The notes beneath the pieces are model-generated. The model made no database searches, was not told where the DNA came from, and saw only the letters and a list, made by a program, of their open reading frames with translations. Made by a program: the position numbers and the translations under genes. Shown here piece by piece: positions 1 through 7,921 of a stretch of 64,000 nucleotides of DNA (position 1 is its first letter; the number at the start of each line of letters is the position of its first letter). This DNA comes from JACCZX01 sp963801035 (GTDB lineage Bacteria; Pseudomonadota; Gammaproteobacteria; Burkholderiales; Burkholderiaceae_F). The stretch spans positions 186,001 through 250,000 of the forward strand of contig CAWDDF010000004.1 in assembly GCA_963801035.1 (NCBI GenBank), given 5' to 3'.

Positions 1-2506
1 CCTCGGTGCGAAAGTCCTCGGGTCGATCGGACCAGCGCAGACCGCCGCGCGCGACCTTGCCACCGCGCAGGTGCACGCCTTCGAAGCGTGTCGAGTAAAC
101 GAAGATCTCGAACAACGGACGCGGCTCGGGCAGCCCCGGTATCTGCGCCGAATCAAACTTGAACGATAAAAATGTGCGGCGCGGCCCCGCCGCACCGCTC
201 GCGCCGACACCGGTGCGCCAGTAGTTGGTGCGCAACGTGGCACCGATCAGCGACAGATACTGGCGGAGCACTTTGTCTTCGGAAAGACTAGCGACCTTGT
301 CGAGCGCTTGCTCGATCGCATTGACCTGACTGGCAGCAGCCACTTTGTCGGCACGCTCCGGATCGAAGCGCAACTTGAACAGCCCTACCAGCATGCGCGC
401 GATACGTGGGTGACTCGCCAGCGTCGTTTCGATAAACGTCTGCGACAACGCGAAACCGGTTTGCCGCATGACCTTTGCATACGCTCGCAGCACCACGATC
501 TCATCGGCTGAGAGTCCGGCACGCAACACCAGGCGGTTGAAGTCGTCGTTTTCGACTGCGCCTTCAAATACGCGCGCAAATGACTCCTCAAAGAGCGGTG
601 CGATCTCCTCCGCATCGACGTCGTCGGTGCCAGACAGCTGTAGGGAAAAATCATGCACCCACAGCGGCCCGCCGCCGTCTGGAGTCAGCTGATAGCCGCG
701 CTCCGACAGCACGCGCACACCCATGCGCTCCAGCATCGGCAACGAGTCCGACAGTGCGATCGGCGCACCGCTGCGATACAACTTGAACCCGAGGCGTCCT
801 GGCGGTCCTTCGAGTGGCCGATACAGATTAAGCGCAAGGCTTTTCGTATCGCTGTCCAGCGTCGTGAGTCGGCGAATGTCGGCGACCGCCTGCCGCGCCG
901 ACACCGCTTCTTCGTAGGCAGTGGGAAACGCCGAGCCGAAACGCTTGTACAGCGGCGCCGCTTGCCCTTCGCCTTCTTCGTCATTCAACGCTTCGCGCAG
1001 ATCGTCTTCCCAGCGTCGCGCGGCATCGGCCAATTGCGCCTCGATTGCACGCCGGTCGACCTGGCGCACCTTGCCCGGCGTCGTCCGTACGGTGATATGA
1101 ATTCGCGCGAGCACGGCATCGGTCAGCAGTACGTCAAAATCGGCCGTAGTGCCATCGAACGCTTCGATCAGAATTTTTTGAAAGCGCCGCCGCAAGTCGG
1201 TTGTGTAGTTCTCGCGCGGGACGAAGATCAGGCACGATACGAAGCGCTCGAACGGATCGCGCCTGACGAACAAGCGAAACCGCTGACGCTCGCCGAGCTG
1301 CACGATGCCGGTAGCAATTTCAAACAACTCGTCGGCGGTAATTTGAAACAGCTCGTCGCGCGGATAGGTTTCGAGCACGTGCGTCATCGCCTTGCCGAGA
1401 TGGCTGCCGGGCGCGAGACCCGAGCGCGCGGCGACTTCCTTCACCTTGCCGCGTATCAAAGGCACTTCAGCGACGCGTGTGTTGTATGCGGCGGAGGTAA
1501 ACAATCCTACGAAACGATGTTCGCCGACAACCACGCCGTCTTTGTAGCGCTTGACTCCGATGTAATCGATGTATCCGGGGCGATGCACCGTGGAGCGCGA
1601 ATTCGCCTTCGTCACGAACATCATCGGCGAAACCGAGCGCGCGACCGCACGCGCCTGGGGCGGCAGCACGGCGAAGCTGCTCGAAAGTGCGGCTTCAGAT
1701 TCGGATTCGCGCAGGATGCCAAGGCCGCTTCCGGGCACGAGCCGCAAGGCGTCTTCACCCTCCGCCGTGACAAGGTCATGACGCCGATAGCCGAGCAGCA
1801 GAAAGTGGTCTTCTGCGAGCCACTGCAGAAACGCACGGTTCTCCGCAACTTCTTCGCTCGCGAGCGGCGGCGGTTTCTTATCGATTTCCTTAATGACGGC
1901 GCGCAATTGCGCAATCATCGCTTTCCAGTCACTGACGCTGGCACGAACGTCCGCGAGAACGCGCTCTATACCGGCAGCAAGCTCCGCGCGTGACTCCGCG
2001 TCGGCCAGGCGGTCGACTTCAATGTGCATGAACGATTCACGCGGCCAGTCGGGCTTGTTCTCTCGCGTATCGATCGACTGCAGTGTGCCGCTCTTGTCGC
2101 GCTCTACTGCAAAGATCGGATGCACGATCAAGTGCAGCGTCAGCGCCTGTCGGCTGACCTCCATCGAGGCCGAATCCACCAGGAACGGCATGTCGTCATT
2201 GACGATCTCGACGACCGTGCGACGCGAGGCCCAGCCGTGCTCGCCAGCGTCAGGGTTGAACACGCGAACCTTGGCCTTGCCGCTCTCGCGTGTGCGTGCA
2301 AACTGCCAATGCGATAGCAGCGCGCCGTACAAGTCCTCGACTTCGCGGGCAGCGAGATCTTCGGGGTCGACGCGCTCAAAATAGGCGCGCGCGAAAGTTA
2401 TCAGGGACGCGCGTTCGTTCTTCTGAATGCGCGAGTTGATTAATGTAACGACCGCATCGATGCGCGCCTTCTTGTTTAAATCGGGCTTGGCTTCAAGCGG
2501 TGACAT
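1..2506 (-). CDS. gdhB: NAD-specific glutamate dehydrogenase, large type (5' part; runs off the window)
   Basis: Catabolic NAD-dependent glutamate dehydrogenase of the ~180-kDa class (glutamate to 2-oxoglutarate and ammonia, cytoplasmic). The minus frame stays open from an ATG at 2506 to base 1, about 835 codons; the family is about 1600 aa, so only the N-terminal regulatory half and the beginning of the catalytic domain are present. The last residues in the window, GGLRWSDRPEDFRTE, are the signature at the entry of the catalytic domain. The start is supported by GGAGA 8 nt upstream of the ATG. The 3' end is lost only through the window edge. It is divergent from the exonuclease gene at 2566. 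Identification is secure from this motif, the length and the N-terminal sequence. Confidence 0.93.
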   Translation of the reverse strand, partial: MSPLEAKPDLNKKARIDAVVTLINSRIQKNERASLITFARAYFERVDPEDLAAREVEDLYGALLSHWQFARTRESGKAKVRVFNPDAGEHGWASRRTVVEIVNDDMPFLVDSASMEVSRQALTLHLIVHPIFAVERDKSGTLQSIDTRENKPDWPRESFMHIEVDRLADAESRAELAAGIERVLADVRASVSDWKAMIAQLRAVIKEIDKKPPPLASEEVAENRAFLQWLAEDHFLLLGYRRHDLVTAEGEDALRLVPGSGLGILRESESEAALSSSFAVLPPQARAVARSVSPMMFVTKANSRSTVHRPGYIDYIGVKRYKDGVVVGEHRFVGLFTSAAYNTRVAEVPLIRGKVKEVAARSGLAPGSHLGKAMTHVLETYPRDELFQITADELFEIATGIVQLGERQRFRLFVRRDPFERFVSCLIFVPRENYTTDLRRRFQKILIEAFDGTTADFDVLLTDAVLARIHITVRTTPGKVRQVDRRAIEAQLADAARRWEDDLREALNDEEGEGQAAPLYKRFGSAFPTAYEEAVSARQAVADIRRLTTLDSDTKSLALNLYRPLEGPPGRLGFKLYRSGAPIALSDSLPMLERMGVRVLSERGYQLTPDGGGPLWVHDFSLQLSGTDDVDAEEIAPLFEESFARVFEGAVENDDFNRLVLRAGLSADEIVVLRAYAKVMRQTGFALSQTFIETTLASHPRIARMLVGLFKLRFDPERADKVAAASQVNAIEQALDKVASLSEDKVLRQYLSLIGATLRTNYWRTGVGASGAAGPRRTFLSFKFDSAQIPGLPEPRPLFEIFVYSTRFEGVHLRGGKVARGGLRWSDRPEDFRTE

Positions 2507-2565
2507 TTCATTTCTCCAGCTTGATTTTGCAGCAGTATGCCTCTTCGTGACTAATAATTAGGGCT

Positions 2566-4107
2566 ATGTTTCCTGCGCTTGGACCGCGTCTGGCCTTCGT
2601 CGATGTAGAAACCACCGGCGGCAGTCCCGCTCGCGAGCGCGTCACCGAGGTTGGCGTCGTGCGAGTCGATTTCGATGATGACGAAGTACGTGTCGATGAA
2701 TGGTCGACACTGGTCAATCCCGGAGTACCCATTCCGGCCGAGATTCAATGGGTCACCGGAATTACCAACGAGATGGTGCGCGCGGCACCATCATTTGCAG
2801 AAGTCGCACAGCTGGTGTTCGATCGTCTCGAAGGCGCACTCTTTGTGGCCCACAACGCGCGCTTCGATTACGGCTTTTTACGCGCCGAGTTCCATCGCGC
2901 AGGCTTGTCGTTCAACGCGAAGACTTTGTGCACAGTGCGGCTTAGCCGCTACTTGTATCCGGACCGGACGCCGCACACGCTCGACGCAATCATCGCGCGC
3001 TTCAATCTCGACGGCGAGCCAAGGCATCGCGCGCTCGGCGATGCGCGCGTGCTTTGGCGGCTACTGCAACGTCTTTCGGATCGACATACGACGTCAGAAA
3101 TCGAGGTCGCCGTGCGCGCTCTGCTGCGACGCCCGGCGTTGCCGCCGAACTTGCCACCGGATGCGATCGACGCTCTGCCACACGCGCCGGGTGTGTATCT
3201 GTTCTATGGGTTGAACGAGCATCCGATCTACATTGGCAAGAGCATCGATTTGCGCGCGCGGGTTGCAGGCCACTTCAACTCCGAGTACCGCGCGCCGCGC
3301 GAATTGCGGCTGTCGCAGGAGATTCATCGGCTCGAGTGGGAAGAGACGGCGGGTGAATTCGGCGCGCTGTTGCGCGAATCGGAGCTCATCAAATCGCAGT
3401 TGCCGGCGCATAACGTTGCTTCGCGGCGCAAGCTGAACCAGGTGCTGCTTGCCTTCGATGATCAGGGTCGCGCAACGCTGACTCGTGCCAGCGATTTCGA
3501 CTTTGCGCAGCTTGGCCGCTGTTACGGCCCGTTCGCATCGCGCGCATCCGTGCGGCGCTGGATGACCGAGCTCGCTGCTGAGCATCGCATTTGCCTGAAG
3601 GCGATCGGATTCGAAGGTCGCCGCAAAGCAGCGAGTGATGGAGCGCCGTGTTTTAACTATCAACTGCGTCGTTGCAACGGCGCATGCGTTGGTCAGGAGA
3701 CGCGTGATGAGCACACCGCGCGTATCAAGGAGCTGATGCTGTCGTGGCTGTTACCGCGATGGCCGCATTCGAGTTCGATCGCGCTGGTCGAGCGCAATGC
3801 CGAGCGCTTTCAGGAGCAGTGGCACGTATTCGACCAATGGTGCTGGCTCGGAACGGTCAAATCATTGAATGCCGCACTCGATCTGGCACGCAGTGCCCCG
3901 CGCGTGTTCGAAGCCGATGCCGCAAGATTGGCGGTGCAGGCGTTGTCTGCTCGGTCGCCGTGGCCGCTGCTGGCGGTGGAACTCGCGTCTAACGCGTCCC
4001 CGTTGGCGGCAACGCTTCCGCTGGCGGTTGCACTTGCGGATAGCGCTCGCGGAAACGTTTTAGCTCCGCATCCGCTTCCTCGTGACGACCTTCACGCCGC
4101 AACTTGA
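2566..4107 (+). CDS. DnaQ-type exonuclease fused to UvrC-like GIY-YIG nuclease domain
   Basis: 513 aa, two nucleases in one chain. Residues about 8-165 are a DEDD 3'-5' exonuclease like the DNA polymerase III epsilon subunit: D13-x-E15 in FVDVETTGG, HNARFDYGFL (H96-D101) and HRALGDA (H154, D159). Residues about 205-290 are a GIY-YIG endonuclease module as in the N-terminus of UvrC and in Cho: GVYLFYG from residue 209 and IYIGKS from 221. A further ~200-aa C-terminal part has a Cys pair region (CFNYQLRRCNGAC), as in UvrC-type proteins. Probable role is DNA repair or processing by an exonuclease-endonuclease combination; the substrate is unknown. The 3' end overlaps the convergent anti-sigma gene by about 119 bp, so the exact C-terminus deserves checking. 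Confidence 0.88.
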   Translation: MFPALGPRLAFVDVETTGGSPARERVTEVGVVRVDFDDDEVRVDEWSTLVNPGVPIPAEIQWVTGITNEMVRAAPSFAEVAQLVFDRLEGALFVAHNARFDYGFLRAEFHRAGLSFNAKTLCTVRLSRYLYPDRTPHTLDAIIARFNLDGEPRHRALGDARVLWRLLQRLSDRHTTSEIEVAVRALLRRPALPPNLPPDAIDALPHAPGVYLFYGLNEHPIYIGKSIDLRARVAGHFNSEYRAPRELRLSQEIHRLEWEETAGEFGALLRESELIKSQLPAHNVASRRKLNQVLLAFDDQGRATLTRASDFDFAQLGRCYGPFASRASVRRWMTELAAEHRICLKAIGFEGRRKAASDGAPCFNYQLRRCNGACVGQETRDEHTARIKELMLSWLLPRWPHSSSIALVERNAERFQEQWHVFDQWCWLGTVKSLNAALDLARSAPRVFEADAARLAVQALSARSPWPLLAVELASNASPLAATLPLAVALADSARGNVLAPHPLPRDDLHAAT

Positions 4108-4954
4108 TGATGCGTTCGAGCCAGACTGCGGCGGACTCATCGGCCTGCTTGAGCTCGCTCTGTGCCGCCGCCACCGGAGGTGACGCGGCAGCCTTCGCCA
4201 CATCGCGCCGTGCGTCGCCGCTCGACTGATCGGTCGGAGCCGTTGGAGCTGCAGCACCTGCCGCCGCGCCCTGCTCGGCTCGCAGTTTTGGACGCTGCGT
4301 AGGCTCGGGTGGCGGCGGTGGGGGCACAGTTGCAGCGGCCGGCGCGTTCTGTCGCGCTCTCTCAAGCTCGTTAGCAGGCGCAGCGGCGGGCGCTTCTCTT
4401 ACAACCGGACGGTTCTCTTCGAGCGGCGCCCGCGCAACCGAATCCGATTCCTTCTTCAGACGCCCACCGAAACGTTCTTGAGCGCGTGTCGACGAGCGCT
4501 CAACGGCCTGCGCATCCTTCGTCTCGGGTTTGGGGATCGGCTTTTCCGCCATCGGAGGCGGGGGAGCCGCGGGTGCCGCCGGTGCCGCCGGTGCAGTCGC
4601 GGCCGGCGGCACCACGGTGTCAGCGGCGCTCCGCGCCGGTGCAGACGAATCGCTGAACTGCGGCATCTCCTCGTTTGTGCGGATCGCCATCATCACGGCG
4701 AGTGTTGAGAGCATCACCGCCGCGGCGGCGGCCAGCGGCCACCGCCGACCGGCGCGATACGGCTTGGCTGCGTCAACCGGCTTGGCGCCGACTTCGCGCG
4801 AGGCGGCCGCCAATATTGAGGCTCGCGCGGCTGCCGATGGGCGCTCGTCCAGCTCGCCACTCGCTTTTCGATAGCGATCGATCACGTCGCGCTCCGCACC
4901 GCTACCGGCGGAATCACCAGCGCCCGTTTTAACGCCGTCCCTACTCACTGCCAT
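3989..4954 (-). CDS. Putative membrane anti-sigma factor, Ala/Pro-rich
   Basis: 321 aa. The N-terminal ~70 residues are hydrophilic and probably cytoplasmic, followed by one membrane segment at about residues 73-91 (WPLAAAAAVMLSTLAVMMAI) and then a long, low-complexity Ala/Pro-rich region with APAAPAAPAAPPPP-type runs, ending in a charged helix (about 275-310). No H-x3-C-x2-C zinc anti-sigma motif is visible. It overlaps the ECF sigma gene by 10 bp and is translated after it, the classic sigma/anti-sigma arrangement. The inferred job is to hold the sigma factor at the inner membrane and release it on an envelope signal. Function is inferred mostly from position and topology. The 3' end overlaps the convergent nuclease gene. 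Confidence 0.72.
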   Translation of the reverse strand: MAVSRDGVKTGAGDSAGSGAERDVIDRYRKASGELDERPSAAARASILAAASREVGAKPVDAAKPYRAGRRWPLAAAAAVMLSTLAVMMAIRTNEEMPQFSDSSAPARSAADTVVPPAATAPAAPAAPAAPPPPMAEKPIPKPETKDAQAVERSSTRAQERFGGRLKKESDSVARAPLEENRPVVREAPAAAPANELERARQNAPAAATVPPPPPPEPTQRPKLRAEQGAAAGAAAPTAPTDQSSGDARRDVAKAAASPPVAAAQSELKQADESAAVWLERIIKLRREGRHEEADAELKRFRERYPQVQPPAEALPPTGTR

Positions 4955-5517
4955 GCCTCCATGGCCGACCGCAACTTGCTCATCGCGTAGCGCAGCCGGC
5001 TTTTAACCGTTTCATGTGCTGCCCCGGTGGCAGCGGCAATTTCTTCAAGCGACAAGCCGCCTTCGGCTTGCAGCAGAAATGCCTCCCGTTGCGCCGGGGG
5101 CAGCGCTTCCACCGCCTGCAGGAATGCGCGCGCCTCAGCACGTGCAATCACCTGATGATCGGGCCGTTGCGCATCACTGCCCGCAATCTCCAGCACCGCG
5201 TCGTCAGCCTCGTTTGCTGCATCACCAGCAAAGTAAGCCATCGATACGGCGTCGTCGCGCGCTCGCCAGTGATCGATCATCTTGCTGCGCGCAATCGTAT
5301 AAAGCCACGTGGTGAACTTGGCACGCGGCTCGAAGTTGGCCGCGTTGCGCACCACGGCCAACCAGGTTTCCTGCAGCAAATCATCCGCCGCCGAGGTCGC
5401 TGTGCCCTGCCGCAGAAAGAAGCGAAAAATGGCGCGCTCGTGCCGCTCGTACAACTCGGCAAAAGCGCGCGCGTCTCCCGCGGCATAGGCCGCCAGCAGA
5501 TCCTCGTCGCTGCTCAT
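4945..5517 (-). CDS. ECF-family RNA polymerase sigma factor
   Basis: 190 aa, typical ECF length. Region 2 is seen in LYERHERAIFRFFLRQG and in DDLLQETWLAVV followed by FTTWLYTIARSKMIDHWR (-10 recognition and core binding). Region 4 is PPAQREAFLLQAEGGLSLEEIA plus a helix-turn-helix with HETVKSRLRYAMSKLR. It directs core polymerase to a small regulon, probably including its own operon. It sits between an exported lipoprotein gene upstream (57-bp gap) and the putative anti-sigma gene downstream (10-bp overlap). The ATG at 5517 gives MSSDEDLLAAYAAGD, a normal family start. Confidence 0.94.
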   Translation of the reverse strand: MSSDEDLLAAYAAGDARAFAELYERHERAIFRFFLRQGTATSAADDLLQETWLAVVRNAANFEPRAKFTTWLYTIARSKMIDHWRARDDAVSMAYFAGDAANEADDAVLEIAGSDAQRPDHQVIARAEARAFLQAVEALPPAQREAFLLQAEGGLSLEEIAAATGAAHETVKSRLRYAMSKLRSAMEAWQ

Positions 5518-5573
5518 CGCGCGGCATTGTGCCTCCTAGTCCACTGAACCAGCGCGACGAACAACAGCATGAA

Positions 5574-6416
5574 TTACCAGCGGCGCGGCGGGTCCGGCAC
5601 GAAGCCCACCGGTGCCGGAAAAGCCTCAGGCGCACGGCCGTGGCGCACTCGGGGGTGGGGAATTGCTCCCATCGCAATCAAGTTGTCGCGGCTGTCATAG
5701 TGAATAGTGATCAACTCGTCAGGCGTCGACTGCGCACGCTCGAATGCCACGTGCTGTGTCGGCGCATATTCGCTGCGCCCATGGCCGGTGCCAAGCCGTT
5801 GCTGATCTCTGCGCGCGGAACGCTCGGTTTCGGCATAGGCATCGTTGGAAGCGGAAGGGCTCGCTGCGCGTCCCGCGGCGCCTTCGCGCGCCGAATCCTG
5901 CTGCACTTCCGCTTTCGAGCGCGATAAGGGCGGTGCGGCAGATACCGGCGGCGGCACGTAGCGCACTTTCTCGCGAAACACGGCGACGCCGATCACGCCG
6001 ACGTTATCCGGCCGACCGGTGCGCGCAGCATATGAATTAGATAGCGCCGTGAATTCAAACGCGGCGACGCGCGCCAGATTCTTGCGCCACCCGGTGATCT
6101 GCGCCGCCTGCCCATCGCTCAGTACGTAGCCAGTCTGATCGTGCGCGGCGGTCTCGCCCGAAACGACGTTGACTCCGTCGACCGCAATGACATTCAGCGT
6201 ACGGCCGCCGCTGCGATTCGTCAGCGATACGGCATAGCGATTGCCCGGTTTGCCGGGCACCCACCAGCGGCCGTCATGCCAATACATTGGCAGCGTCTCG
6301 CCGGTGACGCGATCGATTACGTTGATGTCAACCATCGAGCCAACCGCTACGGCGGGGGTAGAACAAGCAGTCAAGGCAGCGACAGATGCCACTGCAGCCA
6401 GCGTTCTGATCAACAT
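5574..6416 (-). CDS. Exported lipoprotein, first gene of the sigma/anti-sigma operon
   Basis: 280 aa. I chose the ATG at 6416: it gives the signal peptide MLIRTLAAVASVAALTAC with a lipobox (LTAC, Cys 18) and has GGAGAG about 8 nt upstream. The frame is open further upstream to 6767, but that part is antisense-type sequence. The mature part has a beta-rich first half (YWHDGRWWVPGKPG; LTNRSGG) and a Pro/Arg/Ser-rich second half ending in FVPDPPRRW. I recognise no family. Because it precedes the ECF sigma and putative anti-sigma genes on the same strand, it may be a sensor, effector or target of that system; this is inference. Confidence 0.75.
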   Translation of the reverse strand: MLIRTLAAVASVAALTACSTPAVAVGSMVDINVIDRVTGETLPMYWHDGRWWVPGKPGNRYAVSLTNRSGGRTLNVIAVDGVNVVSGETAAHDQTGYVLSDGQAAQITGWRKNLARVAAFEFTALSNSYAARTGRPDNVGVIGVAVFREKVRYVPPPVSAAPPLSRSKAEVQQDSAREGAAGRAASPSASNDAYAETERSARRDQQRLGTGHGRSEYAPTQHVAFERAQSTPDELITIHYDSRDNLIAMGAIPHPRVRHGRAPEAFPAPVGFVPDPPRRW

Positions 6417-6509
6417 TGAAAACTCTCCAAAGTCGTAGGTAGAGATGTTGAAACGCCCGCCCGCGACAAAAGGGGTTATCCATTTGACGGCCTCGGGCAG
6501 AATTGAACC

Positions 6510-7031
6510 GTGCGGTTCGAACACCTGATCCAGATCAACGATCCGTTGATGCCTCTGCTCGACACGCTGACGCGCGAGCAACTGTGGCGCGGGCTCGTGT
6601 TGCGGGCCGAAGACCCGACTCAGTTCGTGCTCGGGCTCGAGGTCGCCATCATCCACTCCCGACGTGACGTGGGCGACGAAGTCGAGCTGGTACGAACGCT
6701 CGACTTCGGAACGTTCAAAGTCGACGACCGTGTGCGCCTGATGCCGCAGCGTCGAAGCGAAATTCACACTCAGCGCGGGGCGACCTGGCCGTCAAGCCGG
6801 ATGAGCATCGAGATCGAAGAGCCACAGCCCGAGCTGCTGTTCCTGCGCTTCTTATATGAGTCCGACGAAACGTCGGCGCACGGCGATCTTGACGACGTCA
6901 CCACCACGCTGCGGAAGCAGGCCTACGAGCGCGCGGACCTGGACACGGTGGCTCGTATCCGCGCACTCGCGGAACAAGGCTGGCTGGACGATTCGGCTGC
7001 GCGGCGTCTGGCGTGCATTCCAAAGCACTAG
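6510..7031 (+). CDS. DUF1857 / AtaL-like SRPBCC-fold protein
   Basis: 173 aa with a GTG start at 6510 (MRFEHLIQINDP), matching the usual start of the DUF1857 family. The conserved LTREQLWRGLVLRAEDP and the VRFVYE-like strand near residue 115 (LFLRFLYESDE) support membership. These proteins have a START/SRPBCC-type hydrophobic pocket; the ligand is unknown. The family normally has about 150 aa, so length is as expected. The 3' end overlaps the queC start by 19 bp, so the two are probably co-translated. The 93-bp gap to the divergent lipoprotein gene at 6416 should hold promoters for both. Confidence 0.82.
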   Translation: MRFEHLIQINDPLMPLLDTLTREQLWRGLVLRAEDPTQFVLGLEVAIIHSRRDVGDEVELVRTLDFGTFKVDDRVRLMPQRRSEIHTQRGATWPSSRMSIEIEEPQPELLFLRFLYESDETSAHGDLDDVTTTLRKQAYERADLDTVARIRALAEQGWLDDSAARRLACIPKH

Positions 7032-7921
7032 TCCTGTTTTCCGGTGGCCAGGATTCGGCTACTTGCCTGGCTTGGGCATTGGAGCGCTACCCACACGTTG
7101 AGACAATCGGCTTCGACTACGGCCAGCGGCACGCGGTCGAACTGACGGTTCGCCCCCGCATCCTCCAGCTGTTGCGCAATCGCTTCCCGAAGTGGGCCGA
7201 GCGCCTGGGAGAAGACCACTTGGTGACAATGCGCGAGCTAGCGCAACTGTCGGACACGGCGCTAACCCAGGCTGCCGAGATTCGGATGAGCGCCAACGGC
7301 CTGCCCAACACGTTCGTACCGGGCCGCAACCTGTTGTTTTTCGTCTATGCCGCGGCCGTCGCTTACCGGAGAGACCTTCGTGTACTCGTCGGAGGCATGT
7401 GCGAAACCGACTACTCCGGCTACCCGGATTGTCGGGACGACACGCTAAAGGCCATGCAAGTCGCCCTCTCGCTCGGCATGGAGCAGCGCTTCACTATCGA
7501 GACGCCGCTTATGTGGCTGGACAAGTCGCAGACATGGAAGCTGGCGCAAGAGCTAGGCGGAGAGCCGCTAGTCAACCTCATCCGCAACGAGACGCACACC
7601 TGTTATCTGGGAAATCGAGCTTCTCGTCATGACTGGGGCGTCGGATGCGGAAAATGCCCGGCGTGCGAGTTGCGGGCGACGGGCGGGTCTTTGGCGGGCC
7701 GAACTCGCCGCGCCCAGACAAAGCTAGCGGGGCTTGGGCAACGTACGCCGGATCTGCCGACGCTCAATAATCGGCGGCGGCTGGTTCAACTGCTCCATAC
7801 CCTCGATCGGCTTTGCCAGCGACTCGGCGATCTTCAGACGCGCCGCATTGAGTGCGGTCTCGCGGGCGGCGGCGCCCAGGAAATCATCCAGATTCTCGAT
7901 GCTCGCGCCGCAGGCTCATGA
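7013..7921 (+). CDS. queC: 7-cyano-7-deazaguanine synthase QueC (with abnormal C-terminal tail)
   Basis: QueC converts 7-carboxy-7-deazaguanine to preQ0 with ATP and ammonia, in queuosine biosynthesis. The PP-loop SGGQDS is at residues 10-15 and the zinc ligands are C197, C212, C215 and C218 (CYLGN and GCGKCPAC). Start is GTG at 7013, overlapping the DUF1857 gene. The family ends about 10-20 residues after the last Cys, but this frame runs on for about 80 more residues, antisense to the HD-GYP pseudogene. In the +1 frame, GLWRAELAAPRQS and a TAG at 7725-7727 would give about 237 aa, the normal length. A one-base shift near 7680-7700 is therefore likely. Identity is certain; the C-terminus is not. 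Confidence 0.9.
   Translation: MHSKALVLFSGGQDSATCLAWALERYPHVETIGFDYGQRHAVELTVRPRILQLLRNRFPKWAERLGEDHLVTMRELAQLSDTALTQAAEIRMSANGLPNTFVPGRNLLFFVYAAAVAYRRDLRVLVGGMCETDYSGYPDCRDDTLKAMQVALSLGMEQRFTIETPLMWLDKSQTWKLAQELGGEPLVNLIRNETHTCYLGNRASRHDWGVGCGKCPACELRATGGSLAGRTRRAQTKLAGLGQRTPDLPTLNNRRRLVQLLHTLDRLCQRLGDLQTRRIECGLAGGGAQEIIQILDARAAGS

Noticed and set aside
653..1993. 446-aa plus-strand open frame
   Set aside because: It is antisense to the glutamate dehydrogenase gene, Arg-rich with no family pattern, and due to high GC.
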